A model generated the notes under the pieces. The model was not told where the DNA came from and did no database searches. It saw only the letters and a program-made list of their open reading frames with translations. A program made the position numbers and the translations under genes. A stretch of DNA of 64,000 bases. It comes from an uncultured Candidatus Saccharibacteria bacterium (GTDB lineage Bacteria > Patescibacteriota > Saccharimonadia > Saccharimonadales > Saccharimonadaceae). The DNA lies in the NCBI GenBank assembly GCA_946538495.1, contig CAMNGP010000002.1:37816-101815 (forward strand). Direction: 5' to 3'. Shown piece by piece: positions 46,983-56,767 of this stretch. Positions within the stretch are counted from its first letter, which is position 1. Every line of letters begins with the position of its first letter.

Positions 46983-48617
46983 TTAGGTTTTTTGGAGGAT
47001 AGTAATGCGACGAAGGGTGGATTCGTAGGCTGGATCATCGTCTTTGAGACTGGCTAGGGTTTCTTTAAGGGTTTTGATTTCCTGGCTTCTAAGCTCGGAT
47101 TGGTAGCGGGCGAGTAATTCCCTGGCCTCTTGATTAGTGTCAAAATCTTCTAGTCCTTCGTGCTCTTTATTAAAAACCAATTCTAGCTCGGCGAGGCGAG
47201 CATCATCTTCAGGGATCTCTAACGGGATTTTTACTTTAGAAATGCCACCGTAAATTTTGAGTGCAAGAAGTGAATTTTCTAGTTTTTCTAGCTTACTATT
47301 TTTGACTGCGGTTTTAGGTTTTTTAAGATATTTTTTGCTGGCAGCTTCAGTGAGTTTGCGATCTAGGCGAGCACCCTTTTCGTGTAAAACTGACACCTCT
47401 ACTCCCAATATTTCGGCAACCTTCTTTTCGTAACTAGCGCGTTCTACCTCATCATTAATGTATGAAAGAAGTTTGAGCGCTACATCAGAAAACTTACGTT
47501 TGCCGGGTGCGGTATTCAGATTTAGGTTCTCTTCGTACTTTTGAAGTAGCCAGTCTACGGCCGGAACGCTATTTTCTACGGCTTGCTGCCAGAGTTTGGG
47601 GTCTTTTTGGATTAGTTCGTCTGGATCCTTGGCGCCGTGGTAGTCAGAAATTACAGTAAGATCAATGCCAAGATCACCAGCCATCATAATGGCACGTTCG
47701 GTGGCCTTGATGCCAGCTTCGTCGCCATCGTAGGCGAGACGAATATCATTAGTTAGATTACTAAGTGTTTTTAGATGTTGCTCCGTCATGGCGGTGCCAC
47801 TGGTAGCCACAGCTTCCTTCACTCCGGCCTGGTGACTTGAAATCACGTCCATGTTCCCTTCCACAATCACCACGAAACCATTGCGACGGATGGATTCTTT
47901 AGCCTGATATAGACCAAAGATAAACTTGGATTTATTAAAGAGAATGGTTTCGGGAGTGTTTAAATATTTGGGCTCACCCTTGCCAATAATACGAGCGGTA
48001 AAACCAATGATGTTTCCGGTAGTATCTATAAAAGGTACCATCATGCGATTTCGGAACATATCGCCCTTAAATCGGTTGAGCAGGCCAGCCGCATCTAATT
48101 CTTGCTCAGTAAAGCCGCGCTTATAAAGTGCAGTAGTGAGCGCCTTACCGTCGGCGGGCGAATAACCAATTTTAAATTCTTGCACAGTTTTGCGATTGAG
48201 ATTCCTTTGGTAAAAAACATATTCGCAGACTGTTTTACTACGCACTAGGCAAGCTTGATAATACTTAGTGGCAAGATTTAATGCTTCCCTGGCGCGAGTT
48301 TTACGTTTGGAGACGGCTGGATCGCCGCCACGATATCTGGACAAATCCACGCCAGCCTGAGCGGCAAGTTTTTCCATGGCTTCTTTAAAACCGATTCCTT
48401 CTACTTCCATTACAAAAGTAAAAATATCGCCACCCTTATTGGCAGAAAAATCGTGCCAAATGCCTTTTTCGGGAGAAACCATAAAAGAGGGAGTTTTGTC
48501 GACACCCCAAGGAGAACGGCCTTTAAGATTGCGGCCGGCACGCTTTAGCTCTACATATTGCCCGACGACATCTTCCACCGCGAGTCGGGATTTGATTTCC
48601 TCCTTCGCGTCGTTCAT
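46983..48617 (-). CDS. dnaG: DNA primase
   Basis: RSPWGVDKTPSFMVSPEKGIWHDFSANKGGDIFTFVMEVEGIGFKEA, VIVEGNMDVISSHQAG. Confidence 0.95.
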   Translation of the reverse strand: MNDAKEEIKSRLAVEDVVGQYVELKRAGRNLKGRSPWGVDKTPSFMVSPEKGIWHDFSANKGGDIFTFVMEVEGIGFKEAMEKLAAQAGVDLSRYRGGDPAVSKRKTRAREALNLATKYYQACLVRSKTVCEYVFYQRNLNRKTVQEFKIGYSPADGKALTTALYKRGFTEQELDAAGLLNRFKGDMFRNRMMVPFIDTTGNIIGFTARIIGKGEPKYLNTPETILFNKSKFIFGLYQAKESIRRNGFVVIVEGNMDVISSHQAGVKEAVATSGTAMTEQHLKTLSNLTNDIRLAYDGDEAGIKATERAIMMAGDLGIDLTVISDYHGAKDPDELIQKDPKLWQQAVENSVPAVDWLLQKYEENLNLNTAPGKRKFSDVALKLLSYINDEVERASYEKKVAEILGVEVSVLHEKGARLDRKLTEAASKKYLKKPKTAVKNSKLEKLENSLLALKIYGGISKVKIPLEIPEDDARLAELELVFNKEHEGLEDFDTNQEARELLARYQSELRSQEIKTLKETLASLKDDDPAYESTLRRITILQKT

Positions 48618-48630
48618 ACGTATATTTTAT

Positions 48631-48787
48631 CATAGAAGTTATTTTATTTTAGGCGATGACTTCACGCCTAGTAAAATTATTGTCAATTAATCATGGCTGC
48701 GCCTGGTGCTTTCCAGTACTCGCCTTGACTAATTGACAATGATTTTACGAGGGTTCGTCATATGCCCATAATAAAATAACTTCTATG
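48631..48787. repeat. Large nested-palindrome intergenic element (type II)
   Basis: Outer arms catagaagttattttat / ataaaataacttctatg (17 bp perfect); second stem gtaaaattattgtcaattaatc / gactaattgacaatgattttac. Confidence 0.85.
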
Positions 48788-48800
48788 TTATAATAACAAT

Positions 48801-49412
48801 ATGGACGGGCAAGAATATCTTAATCAAATTTCGGCTAGCAATAGGCCGTTGAAGTCTGCTAAGGGTGGTTTTTGGCGGTCTAAGTATTTTATGTGGGGGA
48901 TGGGTGCTCTTGCGGCGTTGATTTTTATTATCATTATCGGGGCAATTCTAGGAAGCGTAAAAGGTGGTGAGAAGGATTTATCCTATTCATTGCTACTCCA
49001 TATCGATAATACTTCCCAGACTATCCAAGAATATCAATCAAAAGTTAAATCGTCAGAACTAAGATCAAGCAGTGCGTCGCTTTATGGTGTATTAACTAAT
49101 ACTAGCAAGGCGCTAACAGAATATTTGGAAGCGAAATATAATTACAAAGAAGGTGATATCGATGAGAAGCTTGTTGAGCAAGCTACTCTTGAAAAAGATG
49201 GTTTAGTCGCTGATTTATTTGAGGCAAAAATTAATGGAATACTAGATAGGATTTATGCACACAAAATGGCCTACGAGATTTCCCTATTTACCAGTGAAGA
49301 GGCCAGACTGATTAATACGACAGGTGATTCTACGTTAAAAGAACTACTAACAATATCGCATAGTAGTTTAGAAAACCTGTACGAAAAATTTAACGGTTTT
49401 TCGGAAAGCTAA
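48801..49412 (+). CDS. Single-pass membrane protein, unknown function
   Basis: TM YFMWGMGALAALIFIIIIGAILG; TATAAT 6 nt before ATG. Confidence 0.6.
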   Translation: MDGQEYLNQISASNRPLKSAKGGFWRSKYFMWGMGALAALIFIIIIGAILGSVKGGEKDLSYSLLLHIDNTSQTIQEYQSKVKSSELRSSSASLYGVLTNTSKALTEYLEAKYNYKEGDIDEKLVEQATLEKDGLVADLFEAKINGILDRIYAHKMAYEISLFTSEEARLINTTGDSTLKELLTISHSSLENLYEKFNGFSES

Positions 49413-49427
49413 TTAAAAGGAGTAAAA

Positions 49428-49808
49428 ATGGCTAAAGAAGAAAAAGAAACCAAGAAAGAAAAGAAATCATTTAAGGAAGAATTTATCGAATTCATTAACC
49501 GCGGTTCGGTAGTAGATCTAGCTGTAGGTGTAGCCGTAGGTGGCGCTTTTACGGCGATTGTCAATTCCCTGGTCAATGACATTGTAATGCCAATTGTAGG
49601 TTTAATTGCTGGTGGCGTAGATTTTACAGGGCTAGCTATCAGAATTCCAAATTTCTTTGGAAACGGCGACGAGGCAGTAATCGCCTATGGTAACTTTATC
49701 CAGAACGTAATTCAATTCCTAGTTATTGCTTGGGTAATCTTTATGATTATAAAGGCAATGAACAAGCTCAACGAAAAGCGCGAAGCTAGAAAGGCTAAGA
49801 AAGATTAA
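49428..49808 (+). CDS. mscL: Large-conductance mechanosensitive channel
   Basis: [45 protein letters not shown]. Confidence 0.95.
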   Translation: MAKEEKETKKEKKSFKEEFIEFINRGSVVDLAVGVAVGGAFTAIVNSLVNDIVMPIVGLIAGGVDFTGLAIRIPNFFGNGDEAVIAYGNFIQNVIQFLVIAWVIFMIIKAMNKLNEKREARKAKKD

Positions 49809-49814
49809 TGATTC

Positions 49815-49846
49815 AAAAAACTCCGCTTAGAAAGGCGGAGTTTTTT
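49815..49846. terminator. Rho-independent terminator
   Basis: aaaaaactccgcttagaaaggcggagtttttt. Confidence 0.85.
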
Positions 49847-49847
49847 G

Positions 49848-50135
49848 TTAGACGGTAAGATTATAACTTAGGCGGATAAGGTCTTCGATTTCGGAAGGAG
49901 TGAGTTGGCCAGCCAAAACAATCTCGATACCGCCATGGCCATAATAACGCGATTCCATGACGGATTCATATTTCTCTTTTAGGTGATTAGCTAGCCTTTG
50001 ATCGCAGCGAACTTCGATGGTATTGCGACGTAATACCAAAAACGCCATCTGACCTTTATAATAAATGTCACGATCTTTTTCGTTTTTGACGGTGAATTCT
50101 TTAATGCCGTTTATTTTAGAAACGTTAAGTACCAT
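49848..50135 (-). CDS. Conserved hypothetical small protein
   Basis: ORF overlapping orn in an operon-like arrangement. Confidence 0.45.
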   Translation of the reverse strand: MVLNVSKINGIKEFTVKNEKDRDIYYKGQMAFLVLRRNTIEVRCDQRLANHLKEKYESVMESRYYGHGGIEIVLAGQLTPSEIEDLIRLSYNLTV

Positions 50136-50635
50136 TGGAGTTCCTCTATGCTACCATTAATATCGTCTAGGGCGCGGTGGTTTTCGGGTTTAATAAACTT
50201 TTTTCTAAGGCCGTGCTCAAAATAGATTTTCCAGGCAGAAACGTCGAGCATGCGGTAATGTAATCTTTGATTAAGTTTTGGCATTTCGTGCTCGATAAAC
50301 TTGCGATCTTGATGAATAGAATTGCCAGCCAGGAAGATTTCTTTACCAAAGTGTTGGTTAATAAACTCAAACAACTCTTTTTCGACTGCCTTTACTGTTT
50401 TACCGTCCTTGTTCTGGGCAATCAATGCGTCGCGAACCTTAGGATGGGTATCCCAAAACTGCCCTACCATACGTTCTTTTATAATCTCATCATCAACTTT
50501 AATGACGGCTTGGTATTCGGCAATTCTGTTTAGCTTCATATCGGTAGCAATGGCAGCAACTTCCATTACCCTGTCCTTGAATGGGTCTAGTCCGGTCATT
50601 TCAAGATCCACCCATAATAAAACGGCTTTTTTCAT
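50111..50635 (-). CDS. orn: Oligoribonuclease
   Basis: LLWVDLEMTGLDPFKDRVMEVAAIATD, HRALDDINGSIEEL. Confidence 0.92.
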   Translation of the reverse strand: MKKAVLLWVDLEMTGLDPFKDRVMEVAAIATDMKLNRIAEYQAVIKVDDEIIKERMVGQFWDTHPKVRDALIAQNKDGKTVKAVEKELFEFINQHFGKEIFLAGNSIHQDRKFIEHEMPKLNQRLHYRMLDVSAWKIYFEHGLRKKFIKPENHRALDDINGSIEELQWYLTFLK

Positions 50636-52366
50636 CTACATTTCCTCCGGGATTTTAATGCTTAGAATATTGAGGCCATGCGACATGACGTTTAGGAATG
50701 TTTGAACTAGCTTGATACGCTCTGATTCTTGCTCACTACCGGCAACCGGACAGTTTTCGTAGAAGCGGCTGAATTCTTGAGCGAGTTCATATAAATAATT
50801 TGCCAGTTTGTGAGGAGCCATTTCAGTGACTGCGTCGTCTAGGACTGCTTTGTACTCAAGGATTTTTTTGATTAAATTCTTCTCTGCGCGGGGCCTGGTG
50901 GATATTTTCACCTCGGGGGCGCGTCCGGCCGGCCCGTCGCCACGGGCGACCGGCGCTAATCCTCGCCTTGCCAGGCTCCGGACCCCCCTTCGGTCGGAAA
51001 TATCCGCCACCCGCGCAGAGTTGGATTTATCCAAGATTTTCTTGGCGCGGACGCAGGAGTAGAGAAGGTAGGGACCGGAGTTGCCGGTCATTTTAACTGA
51101 TTCTTTAGGATCGAAGATGATGTTACCGCCCATTTTGTATTTTAGAAATGCATATTTGGTGGCAGCTAGAGCCACAATCTCGTCAGTAGAATCATACTCG
51201 GATTTTAATTCATCTTTAACCATGTCTAAAACATCGACGGCTTTCAAGAAATTGCCTTTACGGGATGACATTTTAACGTTGCCGGGGAGTTTAACTAGGC
51301 CGTGAATCAGGTGGTTGGTTTTGGCAACCAATTCTGGGGCATATTGTTCGATGGATTTTAATACAACCTTCATATAATCCAATTGTTCGCTACCAGTAAT
51401 AACGACGGATTTATCAAAATGATAGTCTTGCCATTTTGTAAAGATTAGGCCGACATCCTTTGCTTCGTAGGTTGGTACGCCTTCGCTGTTTATAAAGACA
51501 CGTGTATGAAGGCCAAACTTTTCGCCATCAAAGATGACGGCACCATTGCTTATCTCGTATACACCTTTTTCTAGCTGTTCTTTGACTGTTTTCAGACCTA
51601 GAGCTGCAACGGTGGATTCAGGGTAATACTTATCGAACTTTAGACCAATACTAGCATAGAAATTTTCAAAATAAGCATAGGATAATTCCCTGCCTTTCCA
51701 GTATAATTTGGCGAGGTCGGTATTATGGAGATCTTCGGCATTAATCTTGTATATTTCTTTGTTGAGTTCTGTGATGGCTTTTTTGGCATTTTCATCATCT
51801 TCGTAAGCTGCGGTGCCTTCGACATAGCATTTGCCAATATCTTCTATTTTTAGATCTTTGATATCTTTTTGCTGGAGGGCATACATAGTTTTAGCGACAT
51901 GAAGTCCGACGTCACCACCAAAATTAGCTCGGATTACTTTGGCGCCAGCATATTCAAACAGCTTACCAATTGAGTCGCCAACGATTGAAGTATACAAATG
52001 GCCAACATGTAGGACTTTAAAGGGATTTGGATCACTGAATTCACAAATTACAGTTTTGTCTTTAAAAGTATTAGAGGAAATAGTCTTTGCAAAATCTTGA
52101 ACAAGGTTGTTGATGCTTTCCTCTAGAAAATCGTCTGACAATGTAAAATTTAGAAAACCAGGATTTGAGATATTTGCATCTAAAGTTTTATTTAATTCCT
52201 CGGCGATAGCCATTGGAGATTTATGTAGTTCTTTTGCAAGTTTGAGTGGCGCATTTGAAGAATAATCTGCATCGATGTTGTCTGGGGATGGCGTAATGTC
52301 TGGCTCAAAATCTAAGCCGTATAATTTTTTGATAGCGGTTTGTAGTCGTTCTTTAATATCTTGCAT
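50636..52366 (-). CDS. argS: Arginyl-tRNA synthetase (carries palindromic insertion)
   Basis: FSDPNPFKVLHVGHLYTSIVGDSIGKLFEYAGAKVIRANFGGDVGLH, KMSSRKGNFLKAVDVLD; DALR C-terminus. Confidence 0.95.
   Translation of the reverse strand: MQDIKERLQTAIKKLYGLDFEPDITPSPDNIDADYSSNAPLKLAKELHKSPMAIAEELNKTLDANISNPGFLNFTLSDDFLEESINNLVQDFAKTISSNTFKDKTVICEFSDPNPFKVLHVGHLYTSIVGDSIGKLFEYAGAKVIRANFGGDVGLHVAKTMYALQQKDIKDLKIEDIGKCYVEGTAAYEDDENAKKAITELNKEIYKINAEDLHNTDLAKLYWKGRELSYAYFENFYASIGLKFDKYYPESTVAALGLKTVKEQLEKGVYEISNGAVIFDGEKFGLHTRVFINSEGVPTYEAKDVGLIFTKWQDYHFDKSVVITGSEQLDYMKVVLKSIEQYAPELVAKTNHLIHGLVKLPGNVKMSSRKGNFLKAVDVLDMVKDELKSEYDSTDEIVALAATKYAFLKYKMGGNIIFDPKESVKMTGNSGPYLLYSCVRAKKILDKSNSARVADISDRRGVRSLARRGLAPVARGDGPAGRAPEVKISTRPRAEKNLIKKILEYKAVLDDAVTEMAPHKLANYLYELAQEFSRFYENCPVAGSEQESERIKLVQTFLNVMSHGLNILSIKIPEEM
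50882..51020. repeat. GC-rich palindromic element inserted in frame in argS
   Basis: Arms ctctgcgcggggcctggtggatattt / aaatatccgccacccgcgcagag; shares tcctcgccttgccaggctccgga with the sufB element. Confidence 0.85.
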
Positions 52367-52412
52367 AAAATTATTATACCATATTTACAGGGATATGCTA
52401 TAATGAAGGCAC

Positions 52413-52487
52413 GCGGGTATCGTATAGCGGCTATTATGTATCCTTCCCAAGGATGAGATCAGGGTCCGACTCCCTGTACCCGCACCA
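52413..52487 (+). tRNA. tRNA-Gly(CCC), CCA encoded
   Basis: gcgggtatcgtatagcggctattatgtatccttcccaaggatgagatcagggtccgactccctgtacccgc-a-cca; upstream TGCTATAAT. Confidence 0.92.
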
Positions 52488-52577
52488 AAGAAAGCATAAA
52501 TAGGCGCTTGCGCTTATTTTTAGTTTCTTTGAGGTGGGTCTAAGGGGTGCGCAGTCTCCCTGTACCCGCATTATTTT

Positions 52578-53609
52578 TTATTCTGGCTGATCAATAGATT
52601 CGCCAGCTTGGTCTTTGATTTCGATTAGTTCTTTGATTTTACCTTCTTCGGATAAGGCAGTAAACCGCCTATCAAATTCAGTGAATGGAACTTTGATTGA
52701 TACAAAATTGGCTTCGGAATCGGTTTTCTTTATTAATTTGACGAAATAGTATCCATCACCATTCATAGAAATAAAGCGACCGCTGCTAGTATCAGGCTCT
52801 AGTTTCATGGCTTCGGAGGCGCGTCCGCCGTCGATATTCTTGCTATCTACTAAACCACCAGTCTCCTCGTAGACAATTTCGTCACCGAGTGCTTCTGCCA
52901 CAACACTGTAGTTATTACCATTCTCTGCTAGAAGTTTTTCAACTTTTTCGGCGGTTTTGTTGGCGTTTTCATCAATAGCAATGCTAACTTTTGATTTCAA
53001 CAAGGACAAATACAGCATGCGCTCGTATTCGCTTTTGTTCATACCAAAATTATCATTGATAATTTTAAGGAAACCTTCTTCGCTTCGATCGACGCCACCA
53101 ATTTTGAGGTGACGTTCAAATTCTTTAGTAACTTCATCGTCAGTAACTGTAATATTTAGTTGCTTAGCAAGCAATGTAGCATAAGTATACTCTTCGGCTT
53201 CATCTAGTGCAGCGCGCTTGTATTCGGAACGTAAGGAATCGGCAGAGCTCTTATCAAATTGGTTGCCAGATTGCCGTTCAATAGACGTCATGCTACTACG
53301 AAATAACATAAGATAATCAGAGAAACGTACATTGTCAGAATCAACCGTAGCCACTGGTACGGGAACAATTTTAGTAATACGATAGAGGAGTTCGTCGGTC
53401 ATTCCCAAACGATAAAGTGCAAGCCAGCCGCCCACAATAATGATAGCAAAAATAATCACAGAGATTAAAATGGTATTAATAACGATGCGATGTTTTGTCC
53501 ACTGTAATGGATATTTGAATTTACGACCTTTTGCTAAGACTTCTTCACGGCGTTCTTCAACCTTTTCTTGTTCGGTTTTCTTGGTATCTTTCTTCTTTAG
53601 CAGATTCAT
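52578..53609 (-). CDS. SurA/PrsA-like peptidyl-prolyl isomerase-type membrane-anchored chaperone
   Basis: N-terminal TM; EYTYATLLAKQLNITVTDDEVTKEFERHLK; start MNLLKKKD after TATAAT. Confidence 0.65.
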   Translation of the reverse strand: MNLLKKKDTKKTEQEKVEERREEVLAKGRKFKYPLQWTKHRIVINTILISVIIFAIIIVGGWLALYRLGMTDELLYRITKIVPVPVATVDSDNVRFSDYLMLFRSSMTSIERQSGNQFDKSSADSLRSEYKRAALDEAEEYTYATLLAKQLNITVTDDEVTKEFERHLKIGGVDRSEEGFLKIINDNFGMNKSEYERMLYLSLLKSKVSIAIDENANKTAEKVEKLLAENGNNYSVVAEALGDEIVYEETGGLVDSKNIDGGRASEAMKLEPDTSSGRFISMNGDGYYFVKLIKKTDSEANFVSIKVPFTEFDRRFTALSEEGKIKELIEIKDQAGESIDQPE

Positions 53610-53630
53610 GATAAAATTATAACATATATT

Positions 53631-53706
53631 GGCTCCGTAGCTCAATGGATAGAGCGGCTCCGTCCTAAGGAGAAGGTTGCGCGTTCAAGTCGCGCCGGGG
53701 CTACCA
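53631..53706 (+). tRNA. tRNA-Arg(CCT), CCA encoded
   Basis: ggctccgtagctcaatggatagagcggctccgtcctaaggagaaggttgcgcgttcaagtcgcgccggggctacca. Confidence 0.92.
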
Positions 53707-53729
53707 TTTTTTTGTGCTATAATAAGAAT

Positions 53730-54581
53730 ATGGTTAAGCTTAAGAAGGTCATCATTCTGATAGTGTTCTTATTAGTAACTGTTGGTATGGGGGTAAGTGT
53801 TTGGTGGTCGATTGATGGCGAAAAAGGAGCAGATTATGTAGTAGAAACTAACGTACCTTTTGCTCCGTTTGAGTATTATAGTAATCGTGAAATTGTAGGC
53901 GTGGATGTTGATATCGTAAACCGCGTGGCCGAAAGATTAGACAAGACAATTCAGGTAAAAAATGTTGAGTTTGATGTAATTATTGACAACGTAGAAGCTG
54001 GAAAAATTGCTGATGCGGGAGCCGCAGGATTGACAATCACACCTGCCCGCGCCGAAAAAGTTAGCTTTACAATTCCCTATTATAATTCGGTGCAATATGT
54101 TGTTTTTGATCGTAGCGCCCCTCCTTCTTTGCGAAACGATCACGTCGTATGGGAGGCACTAGATGGCGCTAAGTTAGGTTCGCAAATTGGGAGTACGGGT
54201 TATATTTTCGTAGAAGATGAAATTGAAAATGGAGTGCTCGCTGGCACTACTACAACCATCAAAGGCATTGACTCTCATCAACTAGCAGCAGACGCTATTT
54301 TAGCGCACATTATAGATTACGCAATTGCCGATGAATTGGCCGCCAAGTTCATTATCGACAAAAATCCCGATTTAGACGCTTTGCCGCTTTATTATTCGGG
54401 CGCAACACGCGAAGAAGATTATCCAGTAGAAGAATCCTACGCAATTGCCGTAAATAAGGATAGAACAGATTTATTAGAAGCTTTTAATGAGGTACTAGCA
54501 GAAATGCTGACAGTGGATGCGGACGGTCGCAGTGAAATTGATAGATTAGTATTAAAACATATGGGGTTCACCGATGAATGA
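53730..54581 (+). CDS. Amino-acid ABC transporter substrate-binding protein
   Basis: TNVPFAPFEYYSNREIVGVDVDIVNRVAERLDKTIQVKNVEFD; followed by permease and ATPase. Confidence 0.88.
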   Translation: MVKLKKVIILIVFLLVTVGMGVSVWWSIDGEKGADYVVETNVPFAPFEYYSNREIVGVDVDIVNRVAERLDKTIQVKNVEFDVIIDNVEAGKIADAGAAGLTITPARAEKVSFTIPYYNSVQYVVFDRSAPPSLRNDHVVWEALDGAKLGSQIGSTGYIFVEDEIENGVLAGTTTTIKGIDSHQLAADAILAHIIDYAIADELAAKFIIDKNPDLDALPLYYSGATREEDYPVEESYAIAVNKDRTDLLEAFNEVLAEMLTVDADGRSEIDRLVLKHMGFTDE

Positions 54582-55278
54582 TTTCTTTTCAAAGATAGCA
54601 GAGCTTTTTAGTACGCCAGAATACATTGATTCTCTACTGCATGGTTTTTGGTTAACTATACAAATATCGTATTTCGCAATTTTAATTGGCATAATACTTG
54701 GTACCATCATAGCATTGATTGATACCGCAAAACCATCCAAATGGCTGGCTATACCAAAGTTTATCTGCAGAGTTTATACAACCGTAATCCGTGGTACGCC
54801 AATGGCGCTACAACTATTTATAATGTTTTTTGTGATTTTTGCCTTTAAGGGATTTCCTAGTATTATTACTGCCATTCTGGCCTTTGGCTTGAATTCGGCA
54901 GCTTATACGGCAGAAGTGATAAGAGGCGGCATATTATCGGTAGATAAAGGTCAAACCGAGGCTGGTTTAGCATTAGGATTATCACGAATGACGGTTTTCA
55001 TGAAGATTGTCGCACCGCAGGCAATCAAAAATATAATACCAGCACTTGGCAATGAGATAATTACAGTAATTAAGGAAACGGCAATCGTGAGCATGGTTGG
55101 TATGTATGATTTGAACATGGCAGCAAAGGATATTGGCTCTGGGCAGAATATGGCGAGCTATATCGTGCCAATGTTCGTAGCGGCACTATTCTATCTAGCG
55201 ACAATTTACCTGATTTCCTTCCTAGTAAAAAGATTAGAGAAGAGCCTGCGAAGAAGTGATTTGAAGGCGGAGGAATAA
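54574..55278 (+). CDS. Amino-acid ABC transporter permease
   Basis: VIRGTPMALQLFIMFFV, AYTAEVIRGGILSVDKGQTEAGLALGLS. Confidence 0.93.
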   Translation: MNDFFSKIAELFSTPEYIDSLLHGFWLTIQISYFAILIGIILGTIIALIDTAKPSKWLAIPKFICRVYTTVIRGTPMALQLFIMFFVIFAFKGFPSIITAILAFGLNSAAYTAEVIRGGILSVDKGQTEAGLALGLSRMTVFMKIVAPQAIKNIIPALGNEIITVIKETAIVSMVGMYDLNMAAKDIGSGQNMASYIVPMFVAALFYLATIYLISFLVKRLEKSLRRSDLKAEE

Positions 55279-56013
55279 ATGGAAGACAAGAATACAGATT
55301 TAGTAATAAAGAATCTACGAAAATCGTTCGGTAAAAACAACGTACTAAATGGTATTGATTTTGAGCTAAAAGAGGGTGAAAGAGTGGTGGTGCTGGGACC
55401 TAGTGGGTCTGGCAAATCTACGTTCTTGCGTTGCATTAACTGGATGGAAGAGCCTACCGCGGGTGATATTATTTTGGATGGTGAAAAAGTAACAGAAAAA
55501 AACGTTCGGAAAATTAGACAAAATGTCGGTATGGTATTCCAGCATTTTAACCTAATTAATAATATGACCGTGATGGAAAATTTAACTTTGGCTCCAATAA
55601 AACTTCGACTAATGAAGCGAAGCGTAGCAGAAAAACGAGCAATGGAGCTGCTAAGGCACATCGGCCTAACAAGCAAGGCTAATTCTTATCCCGCTTCCCT
55701 TTCGGGTGGACAAAAACAGCGCATTGCAATTGTTCGGGCGATGATGTTGTCGCCTGAGGTTTTGTTATTTGACGAGCCAACTTCTGCATTGGATCCAGAA
55801 TCGATTGGAGATGTATTATCATTAATACGAGAACTGGCCGACCGTGGAATGACTATCATGATAGTTACGCATGAAATGAGTTTTGCAAAAGAGGTTGCTA
55901 CCAGAATCGTATTCATCGATAAAGGAAAAATAATCGAAGAAGGCACGCCTACCGAATTCTTTAAAAACCCAAAAACTCCTCGAGTAAAGGAGTTTTTGAG
56001 GAAAGTATTATAA
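55279..56013 (+). CDS. Amino-acid ABC transporter ATP-binding protein
   Basis: LGPSGSGKSTFLRCINWMEEP, LSGGQKQRIAIVRAM, LLFDEPTSALDPE. Confidence 0.95.
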   Translation: MEDKNTDLVIKNLRKSFGKNNVLNGIDFELKEGERVVVLGPSGSGKSTFLRCINWMEEPTAGDIILDGEKVTEKNVRKIRQNVGMVFQHFNLINNMTVMENLTLAPIKLRLMKRSVAEKRAMELLRHIGLTSKANSYPASLSGGQKQRIAIVRAMMLSPEVLLFDEPTSALDPESIGDVLSLIRELADRGMTIMIVTHEMSFAKEVATRIVFIDKGKIIEEGTPTEFFKNPKTPRVKEFLRKVL

Positions 56014-56014
56014 A

Positions 56015-56530
56015 CTAACGAGTGTATTTTTCGTTGAGGTCGCTATAATCGTAAAGCTCGTTAGCATTAAACCAAAGGTCGATTTCCTTTTTGGCTTCTT
56101 CGATAGAACCAGATGCGTGGACAAGATTTGGCACACCAGTACCTTTAGCGTCTGAATAACCAAAACTCATATGAGAGAAATCACCACGAATGGTGCCCAT
56201 TTCAGCGGATTTCGGCTCGGTAGGGCCAACAATCTTACGGACGAGTGGTTGAGCCTCTACGCCTTCTAGTACCATCGCCACCACAGGACCAGTCATCATG
56301 TATTCTACATTGTAACGAAATACCTGCTCACCACGACGAGTAATCATTTGGCCGATATCTTCATAGTGTTGACGATATAAATGTTCGTCTGGCATGACCA
56401 TTTTCATACCAACGATCTTGAGGCCAACACGCTCAAAGCGTTGAACGATTTCGCCGATAATGCCGCGTTGAACGGTGTCTGGTTTGAGCACTACTAGGGT
56501 GCGCTGGATAAAATCTTGTGATTTTGCCAT
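56015..56530 (-). CDS. ndk: Nucleoside diphosphate kinase
   Basis: RTLVVLKPDTVQRGIIGEIVQRFERVGLKIVGMKM, NLVHASGSIEEAKKEI. Confidence 0.95.
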   Translation of the reverse strand: MAKSQDFIQRTLVVLKPDTVQRGIIGEIVQRFERVGLKIVGMKMVMPDEHLYRQHYEDIGQMITRRGEQVFRYNVEYMMTGPVVAMVLEGVEAQPLVRKIVGPTEPKSAEMGTIRGDFSHMSFGYSDAKGTGVPNLVHASGSIEEAKKEIDLWFNANELYDYSDLNEKYTR

Positions 56531-56560
56531 AAAAATAACTCCTTTTTTACATTATATCAC

Positions 56561-56753
56561 AGAACCTAAAATTAAACTTCAATCGCGGTTTGCTTCGCAC
56601 CACGTTGTTTTTAACAACATTTCACTCAATCCTCGTCTCGATCAAGTTGTCTCGCACCAAGGTCGCTCGCAACTTTACTCGCCTCGGATGAGGAAAGGTT
56701 GTTAAAACTAACTGGGCTCGCAAAATGCTCTCTCAGATTTAATTTTAAGTTCT
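56561..56753. repeat. Large imperfect palindromic intergenic element between divergent -10 boxes of ndk and xerC/D
   Basis: Arms agaacctaaaattaaa / tttaattttaagttct; inner tttttaacaac / gttgttaaaa. Confidence 0.7.
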
Positions 56754-56767
56754 GGTATAATAAGGTC

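Noticed and set aside
55971-55997. aaaaactcctcgagtaaaggagttttt hairpin at the end of the ABC ATPase gene
   Set aside because: Lies within the coding region near the stop; may be a terminator overlapping the CDS end, but not distinctive enough to call a separate element.
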